64,000 nt of DNA, taken from Marinobacterium marinum (lineage in GTDB: Bacteria; Pseudomonadota; Gammaproteobacteria; Pseudomonadales; Balneatricaceae). Below, piece after piece: positions 1-10,037 of the stretch. The notes beneath the pieces are model-generated. The model did no database searches and was not told the DNA's origin. It worked only from the letters and a program-made list of their open reading frames with translations. Location of the stretch: assembly GCF_013868415.1 (NCBI RefSeq), contig NZ_JACEMT010000054.1, positions 1,068 through 65,067 of the forward strand, given 5' to 3'. The number at the start of each line of letters is the position of its first letter. Position 1 is the first letter of the stretch. Both the position numbers and the translations under genes were made by a program.

Positions 1-557
<557 letters not shown>

Positions 558-772
558 AAATCTTTGTGAGTCACATTAAGAGGGAGGAATGATCCCTCGG
601 ACTCGGCTCAAGGTATTACACAACGCTAAATGAATATTCAGTTAGGTTGCTTGCCTTGATTAAGCTTTGTGTGCTCAATCCTGACAAGCGCCCACACATA
701 TTACCTGATCAATTTGTTAAAGAGCGGGCTTGGCAACCGCACCGTTCTGTGCGACCTGTTGTCTCAAGCGAG
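558..772 (-). other. rrn leader (transcribed spacer before 16S)
   Basis: This is the region between the proximal promoter and the mature 16S end. It contains the boxA antitermination site and a small hairpin at 580-598 (arms GAGGGA/TCCCTC) just before the mature end, where the processing stem normally forms. No reading frame in it looks like a protein gene. The leader limits are inferred from the promoter. Confidence 0.7.
714..725 (-). promoter_or_regulatory. rrn boxA antitermination site
   Basis: On the minus strand the sequence reads GCTCTTTAACAA, a match to the boxA core of rrn leaders. In E. coli boxA RNA recruits NusB-NusE and then SuhB to make rRNA transcription resistant to Rho. It lies about 155 nt before the mature 16S end and downstream of both promoters, as expected. 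A suhB gene is in the same window at 17345. Confidence 0.9.
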
Positions 773-778
773 GCGCAT

Positions 779-806
779 ATCTTACTACGCCTGATTTCGA
801 TGTCAA
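779..806 (-). promoter_or_regulatory. rrn promoter, proximal (P2)
   Basis: Minus strand: -35 TTGACA at 801-806, 16-nt spacer, -10 TAAGAT at 779-784, followed by the GC-rich discriminator GCGCCTC. Upstream of the -35 is an A/T-rich stretch (about 807-832) resembling an UP element. A 16-nt spacer and GC-rich discriminator are hallmarks of growth-rate-controlled rRNA promoters. Confidence 0.85.
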
Positions 807-974
807 CCTTTATTTTCGTTTTTTTTATTTCAGTGCCGAAGCACTTCACAACGAACCGGTTGAATCAAGGAGGCAAATTCTACATCAGAAATCTAAATGA
901 TTTCAAGAATTTATTTCCTTCTTTCAAGAGTCTTCAGTGTTTCGCGAACGCTGTTGTCTCAATCGAGGAGGCGT

Positions 975-1002
975 ATTCTACTGATCCCTGAACGGGTGTC
1001 AA
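975..1002 (-). promoter_or_regulatory. rrn promoter, distal (P1)
   Basis: Minus strand: -35 TTGACA at 997-1002, 16-nt spacer, -10 TAGAAT at 975-980, discriminator ACGCCTCC. It starts within 16 nt of the murI stop codon. The initial transcribed region (TTGAGACAACAG) is also found just after P2, so the two promoters look like copies of one unit. The region 807-974 between them carries no gene. Confidence 0.85.
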
Positions 1003-1017
1003 CACCCTTTTTACACT

Positions 1018-1884
1018 TTATTCGTCCGCTGCCGAAAAATGCTGAATATCGATCAACTCAACACTGGCAGGTGCTATTGCTTCATTAAAGAAGTTGTTTG
1101 CTACTCGCGCAAACCGTTCCGGCCCATCGGTGACCAGAAAGTTCAGCTGCCCTGCCACCAGCTGCGGATTCAACAGATGCTCATCCGCCAGTCGGGCCTT
1201 GACCGCTTTCGCTGTCGTCGCTGCCGAATCCACCAGCGTCACGCTTTCTCCGACCACAGTCGCAATAGCCGCACTCAGTGTCGGAAAGTGGGTACATCCG
1301 AGCACCAGCGTATCCAACTGCTCCTCTACGCCATTTTTTTCCAGCAATGGCGACAGACACTTGGCAATAATTTGCTCAACCAGTTCTCCCTGATGCCAAC
1401 CCTCTTCGGCCAAAGCAACAAACAAGGAACAAGCCTGCGCTTGAACTCGCGCATCAGGCATCAATTCCAGGATCGCCTTCTGGTAAGCCTGGTTGTTAGT
1501 TGTACTTTCAGTAGCGATCACGCCAATGTGCTTGCGCCGAGTCGTCTGGCATGCGGCCTGCGCCCCCGGTTCAATCACACCCAACACGGGAATGCTCGGG
1601 TAGCACTTTTGTAAATGCTCCAGGGCCATGGCCGAGGCCGTGTTGCAGGCGATCACAACCGCCTTGATCCGCCTCGCCTGCAGAGCTCTAACCGCCTGCT
1701 CGGCATAACGCATAACCGAAACCGCACTCTTGGTGCCATAGGGAACCCGGGCTGTATCGCCCAGGTACACCAGATTCTCATTCGGCAGAGCTTCACGCAG
1801 AGCATTCAGGACCGTGAGTCCTCCTACTCCCGAATCAAACACTCCGATTGCGGCTTCGAGTTCGCCAGTATGCACATCAGTCAT
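1018..1884 (-). CDS. murI: Glutamate racemase
   Basis: Cytosolic enzyme converting L- to D-glutamate for peptidoglycan precursors. The 288-residue protein has the DSGVGG motif near residues 17-22 and the two catalytic cysteines in family contexts, Cys80 (IACNTASA) and Cys197 (LGCTHFP). The ATG lies one base after the der stop, so it is the last gene of the ndk-to-murI run. Directly downstream come the rrn promoters. In E. coli murI also sits immediately upstream of an rRNA operon (rrnB), so the linkage may be old. No terminator is visible between the murI stop and the rrn promoters. Confidence 0.97.
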   Translation of the reverse strand: MTDVHTGELEAAIGVFDSGVGGLTVLNALREALPNENLVYLGDTARVPYGTKSAVSVMRYAEQAVRALQARRIKAVVIACNTASAMALEHLQKCYPSIPVLGVIEPGAQAACQTTRRKHIGVIATESTTNNQAYQKAILELMPDARVQAQACSLFVALAEEGWHQGELVEQIIAKCLSPLLEKNGVEEQLDTLVLGCTHFPTLSAAIATVVGESVTLVDSAATTAKAVKARLADEHLLNPQLVAGQLNFLVTDGPERFARVANNFFNEAIAPASVELIDIQHFSAADE

Positions 1885-1885
1885 C

Positions 1886-3322
1886 TCAGCGCTTTGCCTT
1901 TTTCTTGGCCTTTTGCTTCATCGTCTTGATGTGCTGACGGTTACGTTCCTTCTTGGCCTGCTGACGGGGTGTCAGGGTATTCCGACGTCCCGCAAAGGGG
2001 TTGTCGCTGGTTTTGAATTCGAACCGAATCGGCGTTCCCCGTACCTTGAGGTAGCGAATAAAACGATTTTCCAAATACCGCTTATAGGAGCCAGGCAAAG
2101 CCGCCGTCTGATTACCATGTACCACAATGATCGGCGGATTGGAGCCGCCCTGGTGAGCATAACGCAGCTTGATACGGCGGTTATTGATCGCCGGAGGCTG
2201 ATGATCGGCAACCACATCTTCAAGCAAACGCGTCAACTGGTTGGTCGACCACTTGGCCATGGCACAATCATAGGCTTCGTTCACTGAAGCATACAAATCC
2301 CCCACCCCTGAGCCATGCAGCGCCGAGATAAAGTGAAAGCGCGCAAACGACGCAAACTCCAAACGGCGCTCGACCTGAGATTTCACATGCTCACGCTTCT
2401 CAGACGTCATGCCATCCCATTTGTTAAGCGCCACCACCAAGGCACGGCCCGAATCGATTACGAATCCCAGCATACTGAGATCCTGCTCGGTTACCCCTTC
2501 ACTGGCGTCAATCACGCTGATAACAACATTGGCATCCTTGATCGCCTGCAGGGTTTTGACGATAGAGAATTTTTCCACTGCTTCCGTAATATGCTTGCGC
2601 CGACGCACACCCGCCGTATCAATCAGCGTATAAGCCTGTTCATCACGCTCATAGGGAATGTAGATACTGTCTCGGGTTGTCCCTGCCTGGTCATAGACCA
2701 CAACTCGATCTTCACCCAGCATACGGTTAACCAGGGTCGACTTGCCGACATTGGGCCGCCCGATAATGGCAATACGGATATTGTCGTCCGGCCCCTTGTC
2801 ATCCAAGTCCTCCGCCAACATATCCTCATCCGGCATATAGGGCGCCAGCACTTCCTCCATCAGGGTTGTCACCCCACGTCCATGCGCCGCCGCAATCGCA
2901 ACCGGCTCACCAATCCCCAATGCATGGAAATCGGCCATGGCCGTATCCGGATCAAGCCCATCGGTCTTGTTGACAACCAACCAGCATTCCTTGCCATTAC
3001 GTCGCAAATGATCGGCAATCATCTCGTCAGCCGGGTTCAGGCCGGCACGGCCATCTACCAGAAACAAAACGATATCGGCTTCATCAATCGCTAACAGAGA
3101 CTGTTCTGCCATGCGTTGATCAATACCGGCCTCATCTCCGGAAATCCCTCCCGTATCGATGACGATATAGTCACATTCATCGACGCGTCCTTCTCCGTAT
3201 TTACGATCTCGGGTCAGACCCGGCAAATCGGCGACCAGCGCATCACGCGAGCGAGTCAGCCGGTTGAACAGGGTCGATTTGCCAACATTGGGCCGACCCA
3301 CCAAAGCGATTACGGGTAACAT
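1886..3322 (-). CDS. der: Ribosome biogenesis GTPase Der (EngA)
   Basis: Essential double GTPase that acts in maturation of the 50S subunit. Two Ras-like domains are visible, each with the P-loop GRPNVGKS at residues 9-16 and 188-195, the first with NKTD at 118-121, followed by a KH-like RNA-binding domain and a very basic C-terminal tail. The 478-residue length is normal. The gene lies between bamB (73 nt upstream) and murI (1 nt downstream), matching the gammaproteobacterial order hisS-yfgM-bamB-der. Confidence 0.98.
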   Translation of the reverse strand: MLPVIALVGRPNVGKSTLFNRLTRSRDALVADLPGLTRDRKYGEGRVDECDYIVIDTGGISGDEAGIDQRMAEQSLLAIDEADIVLFLVDGRAGLNPADEMIADHLRRNGKECWLVVNKTDGLDPDTAMADFHALGIGEPVAIAAAHGRGVTTLMEEVLAPYMPDEDMLAEDLDDKGPDDNIRIAIIGRPNVGKSTLVNRMLGEDRVVVYDQAGTTRDSIYIPYERDEQAYTLIDTAGVRRRKHITEAVEKFSIVKTLQAIKDANVVISVIDASEGVTEQDLSMLGFVIDSGRALVVALNKWDGMTSEKREHVKSQVERRLEFASFARFHFISALHGSGVGDLYASVNEAYDCAMAKWSTNQLTRLLEDVVADHQPPAINNRRIKLRYAHQGGSNPPIIVVHGNQTAALPGSYKRYLENRFIRYLKVRGTPIRFEFKTSDNPFAGRRNTLTPRQQAKKERNRQHIKTMKQKAKKKAKR

Positions 3323-3395
3323 AGGATTTCACCTGGAAACAACACGGCGGCACTCTGCAATCACAGAGGCCGCCGTGGAGATAATTCAATTGTAC

Positions 3396-4556
3396 TTATT
3401 GCAGTTTCAATGCGGCCAGGCGGCCATCATCACTCAGCACGTAGAGTACATCATCTTTTACCAACAGATCACTCTGCACACCGGACGACCCCAGTTTGCG
3501 GCGCGCCGTAAAGTGGCCGTCAATCTGAGATACCGCATGCAAGTAACCCTCACTGTCTGCAACAACCACACTGTTGCCCAGTACAGCCGGTGTTGTCAGA
3601 CGGCGATTCAACAAGCCATCCTGACGCCAGACGCTGGCACTGTTGCGCGCATCATATGCCACCAGACCATCACCTTCAGTCACGGCATATACGTTACCGA
3701 AGCCGCCTGCCAGGCCACGGTAGCTGGACAGTTCCTGCGCCCAGATCAACTGGCCATTGGCTGGATTAACCGCAGCCAGCCGTCCCTGATAGCTGGTTGC
3801 ATAGACCAGACGGTTGTACACCAGTGGCTGCGCATCAATATCAATGATGCGCTCCAGTTCTGAACGCCCTTCGGCAAGCGCCACACGCTGCTCCCAGACC
3901 GGCCGACCACTGCTGTTTTCAATCGCGATCAACTTGCCGTTGGCAAACCCGGCCAGGGTCAGATCTGCAGCCACTACCGGAGCCGCCGTGCCCCGCAGGC
4001 TCAAGCGCGGAATCTGACTATCGTAACTCCATAGCTGACGTCCGGTAATCAGATCCAGTGCCACCAGCTTCCCGTCCAGTTGCTGTATCACCAGCATGTC
4101 CGCATTCATTTGCGGTTGAGCAAGCACTTCCGACGATGCCTGATAGCGCCACAGATCACTGCCGTCATCTGTCGACAGTGCCAGTACTTCGCCTTTCAGG
4201 GTCGACACTACGACCAGCCCGTTGCCGGCTCCAACACCACCTACCACGGCGCTATCCAGCGAGCGTCTCCATGCCACGCTACCGCTCTCGCGATTCGCCG
4301 CCAGCACTTCACCATCCGCACTGACGGCAAAAATGCGATCACCATCGATAGAAGGCACCAACTGGTGATACTGCTCGCCCAAACTGCCGCCGATATTAAG
4401 GCTCCACAGCAGCTCCAGTGTTTGCTCCTGCTCAAAAGCAATCAGCTCAGCCGGCTCGTTTTGCTGCTCGGAGCCGAACATGCCACAACCGGACAGACTG
4501 CCGCCAATAACAGCCGCCGCGAGCAGCGTTCTCATTTTGCGCCCGGTTCCGATCAT
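3396..4556 (-). CDS. bamB: Outer membrane assembly lipoprotein BamB
   Basis: Outer membrane lipoprotein of the BAM complex, which inserts beta-barrel proteins. The protein (386 aa) starts with a lipoprotein signal peptide ending in LSGC (Cys24), followed by an acidic linker and repeated PQQ-type beta-propeller blades (recurring A-x-x-x-x-G and LW patterns). The ATG overlaps the yfgM stop (ATGA at 4553-4556), indicating translational coupling. An internal ATG at codon 8 would also give a working signal peptide; the coupled start is preferred. Confidence 0.96.
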   Translation of the reverse strand: MIGTGRKMRTLLAAAVIGGSLSGCGMFGSEQQNEPAELIAFEQEQTLELLWSLNIGGSLGEQYHQLVPSIDGDRIFAVSADGEVLAANRESGSVAWRRSLDSAVVGGVGAGNGLVVVSTLKGEVLALSTDDGSDLWRYQASSEVLAQPQMNADMLVIQQLDGKLVALDLITGRQLWSYDSQIPRLSLRGTAAPVVAADLTLAGFANGKLIAIENSSGRPVWEQRVALAEGRSELERIIDIDAQPLVYNRLVYATSYQGRLAAVNPANGQLIWAQELSSYRGLAGGFGNVYAVTEGDGLVAYDARNSASVWRQDGLLNRRLTTPAVLGNSVVVADSEGYLHAVSQIDGHFTARRKLGSSGVQSDLLVKDDVLYVLSDDGRLAALKLQ

Positions 4557-5215
4557 GAGTTCACCCCGATCAAGTCATCACGCTTGATCTTCAGCAGCGG
4601 CCTTCCGGCCTCGCCACCTGCTGCGGACAGCGCTGCATCATAGGCACCTCGCGCCTGCTCGACCTGCCCCAGCGACTGGTACAGATCCCCCAAAAGCTCC
4701 TGCTTTTCAGCCTCGAAGGAGCCCGCATCCAGACCCTGGATCAGAGTTACAGCCGCCTCGGCTTCGCCCTGCTGCTGCATCAGCGCCGCCTTGCGCAAGG
4801 TAGCGACACGCTTGATGCTATCCATATCCTTGGATGCGGACAACACCCACTCCAGCTCAGTTTGCGCTTCGGCAAAGGCCTCATGCTGCACATGTACAGC
4901 CGCCAGTATCAGCCCGGCATAGCGCGCATAGGTTGTACCCGAAAAATCCGTTTTGAGCTGATCAGCCAAGTGCTGCACCGTCGCATACTGACCGTCGTCA
5001 TCCGCACTCACGGACTGCAGCTGCGCCGCCTCCGTCAAATTCTGGTACAGTGCCGACGCCGCCGCTGCCTGCTGTTCCTGACGTGCCTGCCAGCCCTGCC
5101 AGCCCAACACCAGAGCGATCGCCAAACCAACACCCAGAATCAGCGACTTGCCGTTTTCCTGCCACCAGGCTTTCATCGCCTGCAGCTGTTCTTCTTCCGT
5201 TCGCAATTCAGCCAC
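4553..5215 (-). CDS. yfgM: YfgM family periplasmic TPR protein (SecYEG/PpiD partner)
   Basis: Single-pass inner membrane protein with a periplasmic TPR domain. In E. coli YfgM works with PpiD at the SecYEG translocon. The 220 residues show a short cytosolic N-terminus, one membrane segment at about 22-42 and helical TPR repeats to the end, the TPR_21 layout. The start is GTG, preceded by AGGAG with 7-nt spacing. It lies 36 nt downstream of hisS and overlaps bamB by 4 nt, as in its relatives. Confidence 0.92.
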   Translation of the reverse strand: MAELRTEEEQLQAMKAWWQENGKSLILGVGLAIALVLGWQGWQARQEQQAAAASALYQNLTEAAQLQSVSADDDGQYATVQHLADQLKTDFSGTTYARYAGLILAAVHVQHEAFAEAQTELEWVLSASKDMDSIKRVATLRKAALMQQQGEAEAAVTLIQGLDAGSFEAEKQELLGDLYQSLGQVEQARGAYDAALSAAGGEAGRPLLKIKRDDLIGVNS

Positions 5216-5251
5216 GCTCAGACTCCTGATTATCGTTTATTCGCTGTGAAT

Positions 5252-6520
5252 TTAGTTATCAAACAGCATCCGCAGACGCTCGGCCAACGGCTCGGGCTGC
5301 AGATCATATTCGGTTTCATCATGACACCAAAGCGACCCCTTCAGGCCACCGTCTTCAGTCTTTTTAACCAGCACAATAGCTTGCGCTCCAGTCTGGCGCG
5401 CTTTGGTCGCAATGTTTTTCAAGCCCGCGCAATGCACCCGAACACGCAGTCCCGGTACTGCAGCACGCAACTGCTCGGCCAACAGCACAACGTCGGACTG
5501 GATTCCCTTATGCTCGGCCGCCAGGTACAGATCAAATGTCTGACGCGCCGACTCAGGCACCAGCCCCAGTGTTTCCAACAGCAGGATCAGACGCTCGATT
5601 CCCATGGCAAATCCCACCGCAGTGGTCGGCTTGCCACCCAGTTGTTGCACCAGACCATCGTAACGACCACCGGCACAGACCGTACCCTGAGCCCCAAGTT
5701 CCTCGGTGACCCATTCAAAGACGGTCTTGCAGTAATAGTCCAACCCCCTCACCAGGTAGGGGTTCACTTCATAATGAACACCTGCCGCATCCAGCATTTC
5801 ACACAACTGACGAAAATCGTTGGCCGATTCCTCGTCCAGGTAGTCGGTCAGAATCGGGGCTTTTTCCAACACTACTCGAGTTGCTTCATTCTTGCTGTCA
5901 AGCACGCGCAGCGGGTTGCTTTCCAAACGACGCTGACTGTCTTCATCCAGCTGGTCAAAATGCTCTTTCAGATAAGCCACCAGAGCATCACGGTACTCCG
6001 CACGCGCCTGGTTACTGCCCAAAGAGTTCAACTGCAGCGTTACCGCGTCGCTCATACCCAACTCGCGCCATAGCGCCGCCGTCAGCAGAATCAGCTCGGC
6101 ATCGACATCGGGTCCCGCCATGCCAAATGCTTCCACGCCCACCTGGTGGAACTGGCGATAGCGCCCCTTCTGCGGTTTTTCATACCGAAACATCGGCCCC
6201 TGATACCAGAAACGCTGCGTCTGGTTATACAACAGACCATGCTCTTCACCGGCACGTACACAGCAGGCCGTCCCTTCGGGACGCAGCGTCAGGCTTTCAC
6301 CATTGCGGTCGTCAAAGGTATACATTTCCTTTTCGACGATATCCGTCACTTCACCGATAGAGCGTTTGAACAGATCGGTCTGTTCGACAATCGGCATGCG
6401 GATCTCGGAGTACCCGTAAGCACTCACCACGCGTTTGATGGTTGCTTCCAGATACTGCCAGACCGGTGTCTGGTCCGGCAGAATGTCATTCATGCCACGA
6501 ATGGCTTTAATCTTTGTCAA
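5252..6520 (-). CDS. hisS: Histidine-tRNA ligase
   Basis: Class II aminoacyl-tRNA synthetase charging tRNA-His. The 422-residue protein has the N-terminal IRGMND signature, motif 2 (LRPEGT), the HisRS-specific GLDYY and YDGLV segments and motif 3 (GFAMGIERL). The predicted start is TTG at 6518-6520, placing the conserved AIRGMND at the expected distance from the N-terminus; the next ATG is inside that motif and too late. The gene follows rodZ by 33 nt with no ispG between them, which differs from E. coli and most relatives. Confidence 0.96.
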   Translation of the reverse strand: MTKIKAIRGMNDILPDQTPVWQYLEATIKRVVSAYGYSEIRMPIVEQTDLFKRSIGEVTDIVEKEMYTFDDRNGESLTLRPEGTACCVRAGEEHGLLYNQTQRFWYQGPMFRYEKPQKGRYRQFHQVGVEAFGMAGPDVDAELILLTAALWRELGMSDAVTLQLNSLGSNQARAEYRDALVAYLKEHFDQLDEDSQRRLESNPLRVLDSKNEATRVVLEKAPILTDYLDEESANDFRQLCEMLDAAGVHYEVNPYLVRGLDYYCKTVFEWVTEELGAQGTVCAGGRYDGLVQQLGGKPTTAVGFAMGIERLILLLETLGLVPESARQTFDLYLAAEHKGIQSDVVLLAEQLRAAVPGLRVRVHCAGLKNIATKARQTGAQAIVLVKKTEDGGLKGSLWCHDETEYDLQPEPLAERLRMLFDN

Positions 6521-6553
6521 AACGTCGCTTTTCCTGTCAAAACAAATATGGGT

Positions 6554-7525
6554 TTACTGCGGAAGGCGCAAGCGGGCCACATTATTCTTGGCGATCGAAG
6601 CCAGATCGATCGACGTGTCGGCATAACTGATACTGGCAACAGCATCCACTCGCCCGATCACCACTGCCAACGGCTCATCGCCCTCAAGCTCCAGTGAACT
6701 CCCCCCTTTGGCGACACCGCTATACAACGAGCGTCCATGAGCATCTTTCACGCTCAACCAGCAATCGTCCGCAAAGCTGATATTCAGACCCGGCGGCAAC
6801 AAGGGTTCGACAGCCTTCACATCGGCAGTCGAGGCCGCTTCCGTTACATCAGCCTGCACCGGAGCCTCTGCATCCGTTTCCAGAGCCGCGTCAACACTGA
6901 CTGGCTCGGCCACGGCCGAATCACCCAGCGGGGCCATTATCTCATCCGGCTCTGTTGCCTGTTCGAGCGCCGATCCGACCGCAGGCGTTTCAGCCAGCGG
7001 CTTCTCGCTTTCCTCATCACTCAGCTGTGGCAGCATCAGGGTTGTACCATCACTGGTTTCAACTGATACGGGCTGATCATCCACCGCGGCCCGCTCACTG
7101 ACATCAAAACCGAACTGGGTCTGCCACCACCAAATACTTGCCGCAACCAGTGCCAACACAAACAGCCAACTCCCCACCTTCAGGACAGGGTGTCCCTGTC
7201 GACGGCCGGGAACAGTGGAGACACTGCCAATTGCACGGACCTGAGCAGTCGTAGCAACATTCCCTGTATGCTGGTTATAGCGCTCCACCCAAGCATCGGC
7301 ATCCAGCTTAAGAAAGCGGGCATAAGTGCGGATATAACCACGCGAAAACACCGGGTCCTTGAACTGATCCAAATGGCCCTTTTCAATGGTCTCAATGATA
7401 TTTTCGGAAAAGTGGAGCTGCCGAGCGACCTGCTCGACACTCAACCCCAAGGCTTCACGTGCTTCAGAGAATGCCTGACCAGAAAAAACGACCGGAGAAA
7501 CGGTCACTTCATTTTCATCGCTCAC
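6554..7525 (-). CDS. rodZ: Cytoskeletal/cell-shape protein RodZ
   Basis: Inner membrane protein linking MreB filaments to the wall-synthesis machinery. Its 323 residues hold an N-terminal HTH_25 domain (about 15-85), a Trp-rich membrane segment at about 118-136, a long acidic Ala/Pro/Glu periplasmic linker, and a C-terminal DUF4115 beta domain (about 245-323). The start is GTG, forming a GTGA overlap with the pilF stop (7522-7525). It is followed directly by hisS. The family assignment is firm; MreB interaction is inferred from the family. Confidence 0.94.
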   Translation of the reverse strand: MSDENEVTVSPVVFSGQAFSEAREALGLSVEQVARQLHFSENIIETIEKGHLDQFKDPVFSRGYIRTYARFLKLDADAWVERYNQHTGNVATTAQVRAIGSVSTVPGRRQGHPVLKVGSWLFVLALVAASIWWWQTQFGFDVSERAAVDDQPVSVETSDGTTLMLPQLSDEESEKPLAETPAVGSALEQATEPDEIMAPLGDSAVAEPVSVDAALETDAEAPVQADVTEAASTADVKAVEPLLPPGLNISFADDCWLSVKDAHGRSLYSGVAKGGSSLELEGDEPLAVVIGRVDAVASISYADTSIDLASIAKNNVARLRLPQ

Positions 7526-8301
7526 TGGGCACTCTCCTGATAGAGCCGGTATTCCTCAGATTGGGGGAACATGTTTTTCAACAACAACCCATAGGTTGCC
7601 GCGCGGGAAGCATTACGTTCCTGACGTGACAGCTGAATGCCGACCCACAGGCTTTTCGGATAATGCTCGACCTGCTTCTGCTCAATCAGCCGCCCGAAGC
7701 GGGCAAAATAGCGGCTGGCCTGAACATACTCGCCACGATCCAGCAGAAGCTGGGACAGCTCGACCAATGCGACCGGACGATTGCCGTCAATCGCCAACGA
7801 GCGCTTGAACGACTCTTCTGCCTTGCCAGCACGGCCAATCAACTGATTGCAGCGCCCCAGGTTTTCAAGCGTCTGGGCACGCTGTGGATAAAAGGGATCA
7901 CGCGCCGCCAGGGATAGCTCGACACAAGCTTCCTCGTAGCGCTGAAGGGCAAACAGAAAGGCACCAAAATTATTATGCAACATCGCCGAATCCGGGTTGG
8001 CAGACACACCCTTACGGAAGTATTTCTCGGCGAGCTTAAATTCCTGCTCTACCTGGAACACCAGCGCCATTGCATTATAGGCCGGTGGATAATCCGAATC
8101 GATGGACAGCGCACGCTGCAGGGATGCTTTGGCCTGCGCCGTATTACCTGCTTGCAGATACTGCACTCCAAGCCCGGTATAGGCTTCAACCGCCTCTTGT
8201 GATTCTGAACCCTGCGTACCACCGGAATATCCCGACTGTGATGCACAGCCGGACAACAACGCAGCCGCAAGCAGCAGCGAAACCAAGCTGGAGCCTTTCA
8301 C
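7522..8301 (-). CDS. pilF: Type IV pilus biogenesis/stability lipoprotein PilF (PilW)
   Basis: Outer membrane TPR lipoprotein; in Pseudomonas PilF pilots the PilQ secretin to the outer membrane. The protein (259 aa) begins with a lipoprotein signal ending in LSGC (Cys19) and then has about six TPR units, with typical patterns such as AYNAMALVFQ and NNFGAFLF. The start is GTG with a GGGGGAAGC Shine-Dalgarno just ahead. It lies 9 nt after rlmN and overlaps rodZ by 4 nt. Whether this strain makes type IV pili cannot be judged from the window. Confidence 0.93.
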   Translation of the reverse strand: MKGSSLVSLLLAAALLSGCASQSGYSGGTQGSESQEAVEAYTGLGVQYLQAGNTAQAKASLQRALSIDSDYPPAYNAMALVFQVEQEFKLAEKYFRKGVSANPDSAMLHNNFGAFLFALQRYEEACVELSLAARDPFYPQRAQTLENLGRCNQLIGRAGKAEESFKRSLAIDGNRPVALVELSQLLLDRGEYVQASRYFARFGRLIEQKQVEHYPKSLWVGIQLSRQERNASRAATYGLLLKNMFPQSEEYRLYQESAQ

Positions 8302-8310
8302 GCTTCCCCC

Positions 8311-9444
8311 TTAAACCCTTTCAGTCTTTCCGTGAACAGGCTCCTCTTGTACCACAGGAATGTATTTTTGGCTACGACGGGTACGGTCTTCAACCTGCCC
8401 GACAAGCTGTCCACAGGCGGCATCCACATCATCACCACGGGTACGTCGAACAGTCGTGATAATTGAGGCCCGAATCATAATATCCTTGAAGCGCTGTATC
8501 GCCTCTTCACTGGGACGTCGATAGCCCGAGTTCGGGAAAGGGTTAAACGGAATAAGATTCAGTTTGCAGGGTACCTGACGCAAGACCTGAACCAATTCAC
8601 GTGCATGTTGCGGCTGGTCATTCACACCTTCGATCAGGGTGTATTCCACCGTAATCACACGCTTGTCATTCAGGCCTTCCAGGTAGCGCTTGCACGCAGC
8701 AATCAGCTCATCAATCGGGTAACGTTTATTGATTGGCACCAATTCGTCACGCAGATCATTGTTGGCCGCATGCAGCGAAATGGCCAGTGATACGTCACTG
8801 ACTTCACGCAGCTTATCCAGCGCTGGCACGACCCCCGAAGTACTCAGGGTTACACGGCGCTTGGACAGACCATAACCGTTGTCATCCATCATTAACTGGA
8901 TGGCATCGACAACGTTATCAAAATTCATCAGCGGCTCACCCATCCCCATGAACACCACATTGCTGACGCGACGTTCATTTGGGTCAAAGGGACCATAAGC
9001 CCGAATGGCCACACGCAGCTGGGCAATAATTTCTGCCGTAGACAGATTGCGATTGTAGCCTTGCTTGCCGGTGGAGCAGAAGCTGCAGTCCAGCGAACAG
9101 CCGACCTGTGACGATACGCAGAGCGTGCGACGGTCGCCTTCAGGTATCAGAACCATCTCGATAGCAGAACCGCCATCCATGCGAATAACCCATTTACGGG
9201 TACCATCCCGGGACGTTTTATCCAGCAAGATTTCCGGCTCGCGAATTTCAGCCACCTCGGCCAGTTTGGCACGCAGGGTCTTGCTGATATTGGTCATCTC
9301 ATCAAAACTGGAGGCGCCCTGCTGGTGCAGCCACTTGAGCACCTGAGTCGCGCGAAAACGCTTCTCGCCCAGCTCATCGAAAAAGGCTTCCAGCTTGGCC
9401 GGAGACAGACCCAGAAGGTTGATTTTGGATGGGGTCTCAGACAT
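8311..9444 (-). CDS. rlmN: Dual-specificity RNA methyltransferase RlmN
   Basis: Radical SAM enzyme making m2A at 23S rRNA position 2503 and at position 37 of some tRNAs. In 377 residues the 4Fe-4S cluster motif CxxxCxxC is Cys116, Cys120, Cys123. The GMGEPL segment (SAM binding) and the C-terminal DVDAACGQL with the catalytic cysteine are present. It follows ndk by 58 nt with a GC-rich hairpin between them and continues into pilF. Confidence 0.97.
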   Translation of the reverse strand: MSETPSKINLLGLSPAKLEAFFDELGEKRFRATQVLKWLHQQGASSFDEMTNISKTLRAKLAEVAEIREPEILLDKTSRDGTRKWVIRMDGGSAIEMVLIPEGDRRTLCVSSQVGCSLDCSFCSTGKQGYNRNLSTAEIIAQLRVAIRAYGPFDPNERRVSNVVFMGMGEPLMNFDNVVDAIQLMMDDNGYGLSKRRVTLSTSGVVPALDKLREVSDVSLAISLHAANNDLRDELVPINKRYPIDELIAACKRYLEGLNDKRVITVEYTLIEGVNDQPQHARELVQVLRQVPCKLNLIPFNPFPNSGYRRPSEEAIQRFKDIMIRASIITTVRRTRGDDVDAACGQLVGQVEDRTRRSQKYIPVVQEEPVHGKTERV

Positions 9445-9472
9445 ATCGTAGAATTACTCGTTTAGAATGACA

Positions 9473-9493
9473 GGCCGCCCGGAACAGGCGGCC
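9473..9493 (-). other. GC-rich hairpin between ndk and rlmN
   Basis: An inverted repeat with 7-nt arms (GGCCGCC/GGCGGCC) lies just after the ndk stop. On the minus strand it is followed by TGTCATTC rather than a run of T, so it is a weak terminator or an mRNA-stability structure that could let ndk be expressed more strongly than the genes behind it. Confidence 0.4.
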
Positions 9494-9502
9494 CGGTACG
9501 GA

Positions 9503-9910
9503 TCAGGCGCCGAAGAAGTAGGCGATTTCACGTGCCGCAGATGCAGCAGAGTCAGAACCGTGTACAGCGTTGGCATCGATGGATTCAGCGAAGTCACGAC
9601 GGATCGTACCTTCAGCCGCTTCCTGCGGGTTGGTAGCACCCATCAGCTCGCGGTTCTGAGCGATCGCGTTTTCACCTTCCAGAACCTGTACAACAACAGG
9701 ACCAGACGTCATGAAAGCAACCAGATCTGCGAAGAAAGGACGCTCTTTATGTTCAGCGTAGAAGCCTTCAGCATCAGCCTGGCTCAGCTGCTTCATCTGC
9801 ATTGCAACAATTTTCAGGCCCGCTTTTTCAAAGCGGCTTTCGATTTCACCGATCACGTTTTTAGCAACAGCGTCGGGCTTGATGATAGAAAGTGTACGTT
9901 CAACTGCCAT
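9503..9910 (-). CDS. ndk: Nucleoside diphosphate kinase
   Basis: Transfers the gamma-phosphate between nucleoside triphosphates and diphosphates through a phospho-histidine. The protein from the ATG at 9908-9910 is 135 residues, starting [15 protein letters not shown] as in the family. The catalytic His117 lies in NAVHGSDS and the C-terminus ends in the usual IAYFF context. An upstream in-frame TTG adds five residues but lacks family support. It is the first gene after the isc terminator and has its own candidate -10 box, so it probably begins the transcription unit reaching towards murI. Confidence 0.97.
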   Translation of the reverse strand: MAVERTLSIIKPDAVAKNVIGEIESRFEKAGLKIVAMQMKQLSQADAEGFYAEHKERPFFADLVAFMTSGPVVVQVLEGENAIAQNRELMGATNPQEAAEGTIRRDFAESIDANAVHGSDSAASAAREIAYFFGA

Positions 9911-9956
9911 AGGTATATTCCCCAATCAATAGTGCTACAGGTCAATAAGGCGCAAT

Positions 9957-9962
9957 ATTATA
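9957..9962 (-). promoter_or_regulatory. Candidate -10 box for ndk
   Basis: A perfect TATAAT on the minus strand, 46 nt before the ndk ATG and 40 nt beyond the isc terminator. The hexamer 17 nt upstream (TGTTCA) is a poor -35 match, so the promoter is only a candidate. A promoter is expected here because the upstream operon terminates. Confidence 0.4.
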
Positions 9963-10002
9963 CGCAAAGCACTATAAGCTGAACAGACAACTCTATAAAG
10001 CG

Positions 10003-10030
10003 AAAAAGCCCGGCGATGCGTCCGGGCTTT
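10003..10030 (-). terminator. Rho-independent terminator of the isc operon
   Basis: On the minus strand the arms AAAGCCCGG/CCGGGCTTT enclose an 8-nt loop and run into a short T stretch. It lies 8 nt after the iscX stop and separates the isc operon from ndk. Confidence 0.85.
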
Positions 10031-10037
10031 CATCCTT

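Noticed and set aside
984-1002. GGGTGT/ACACCC repeat after murI as a terminator
   Set aside because: The loop would be only a few bases, no T-run follows, and it is the rrn P1 -35 region.
647-1088. Two overlapping small frames over the rrn leader and promoters
   Set aside because: No ribosome site or domain; the sequence is accounted for by promoters and leader.
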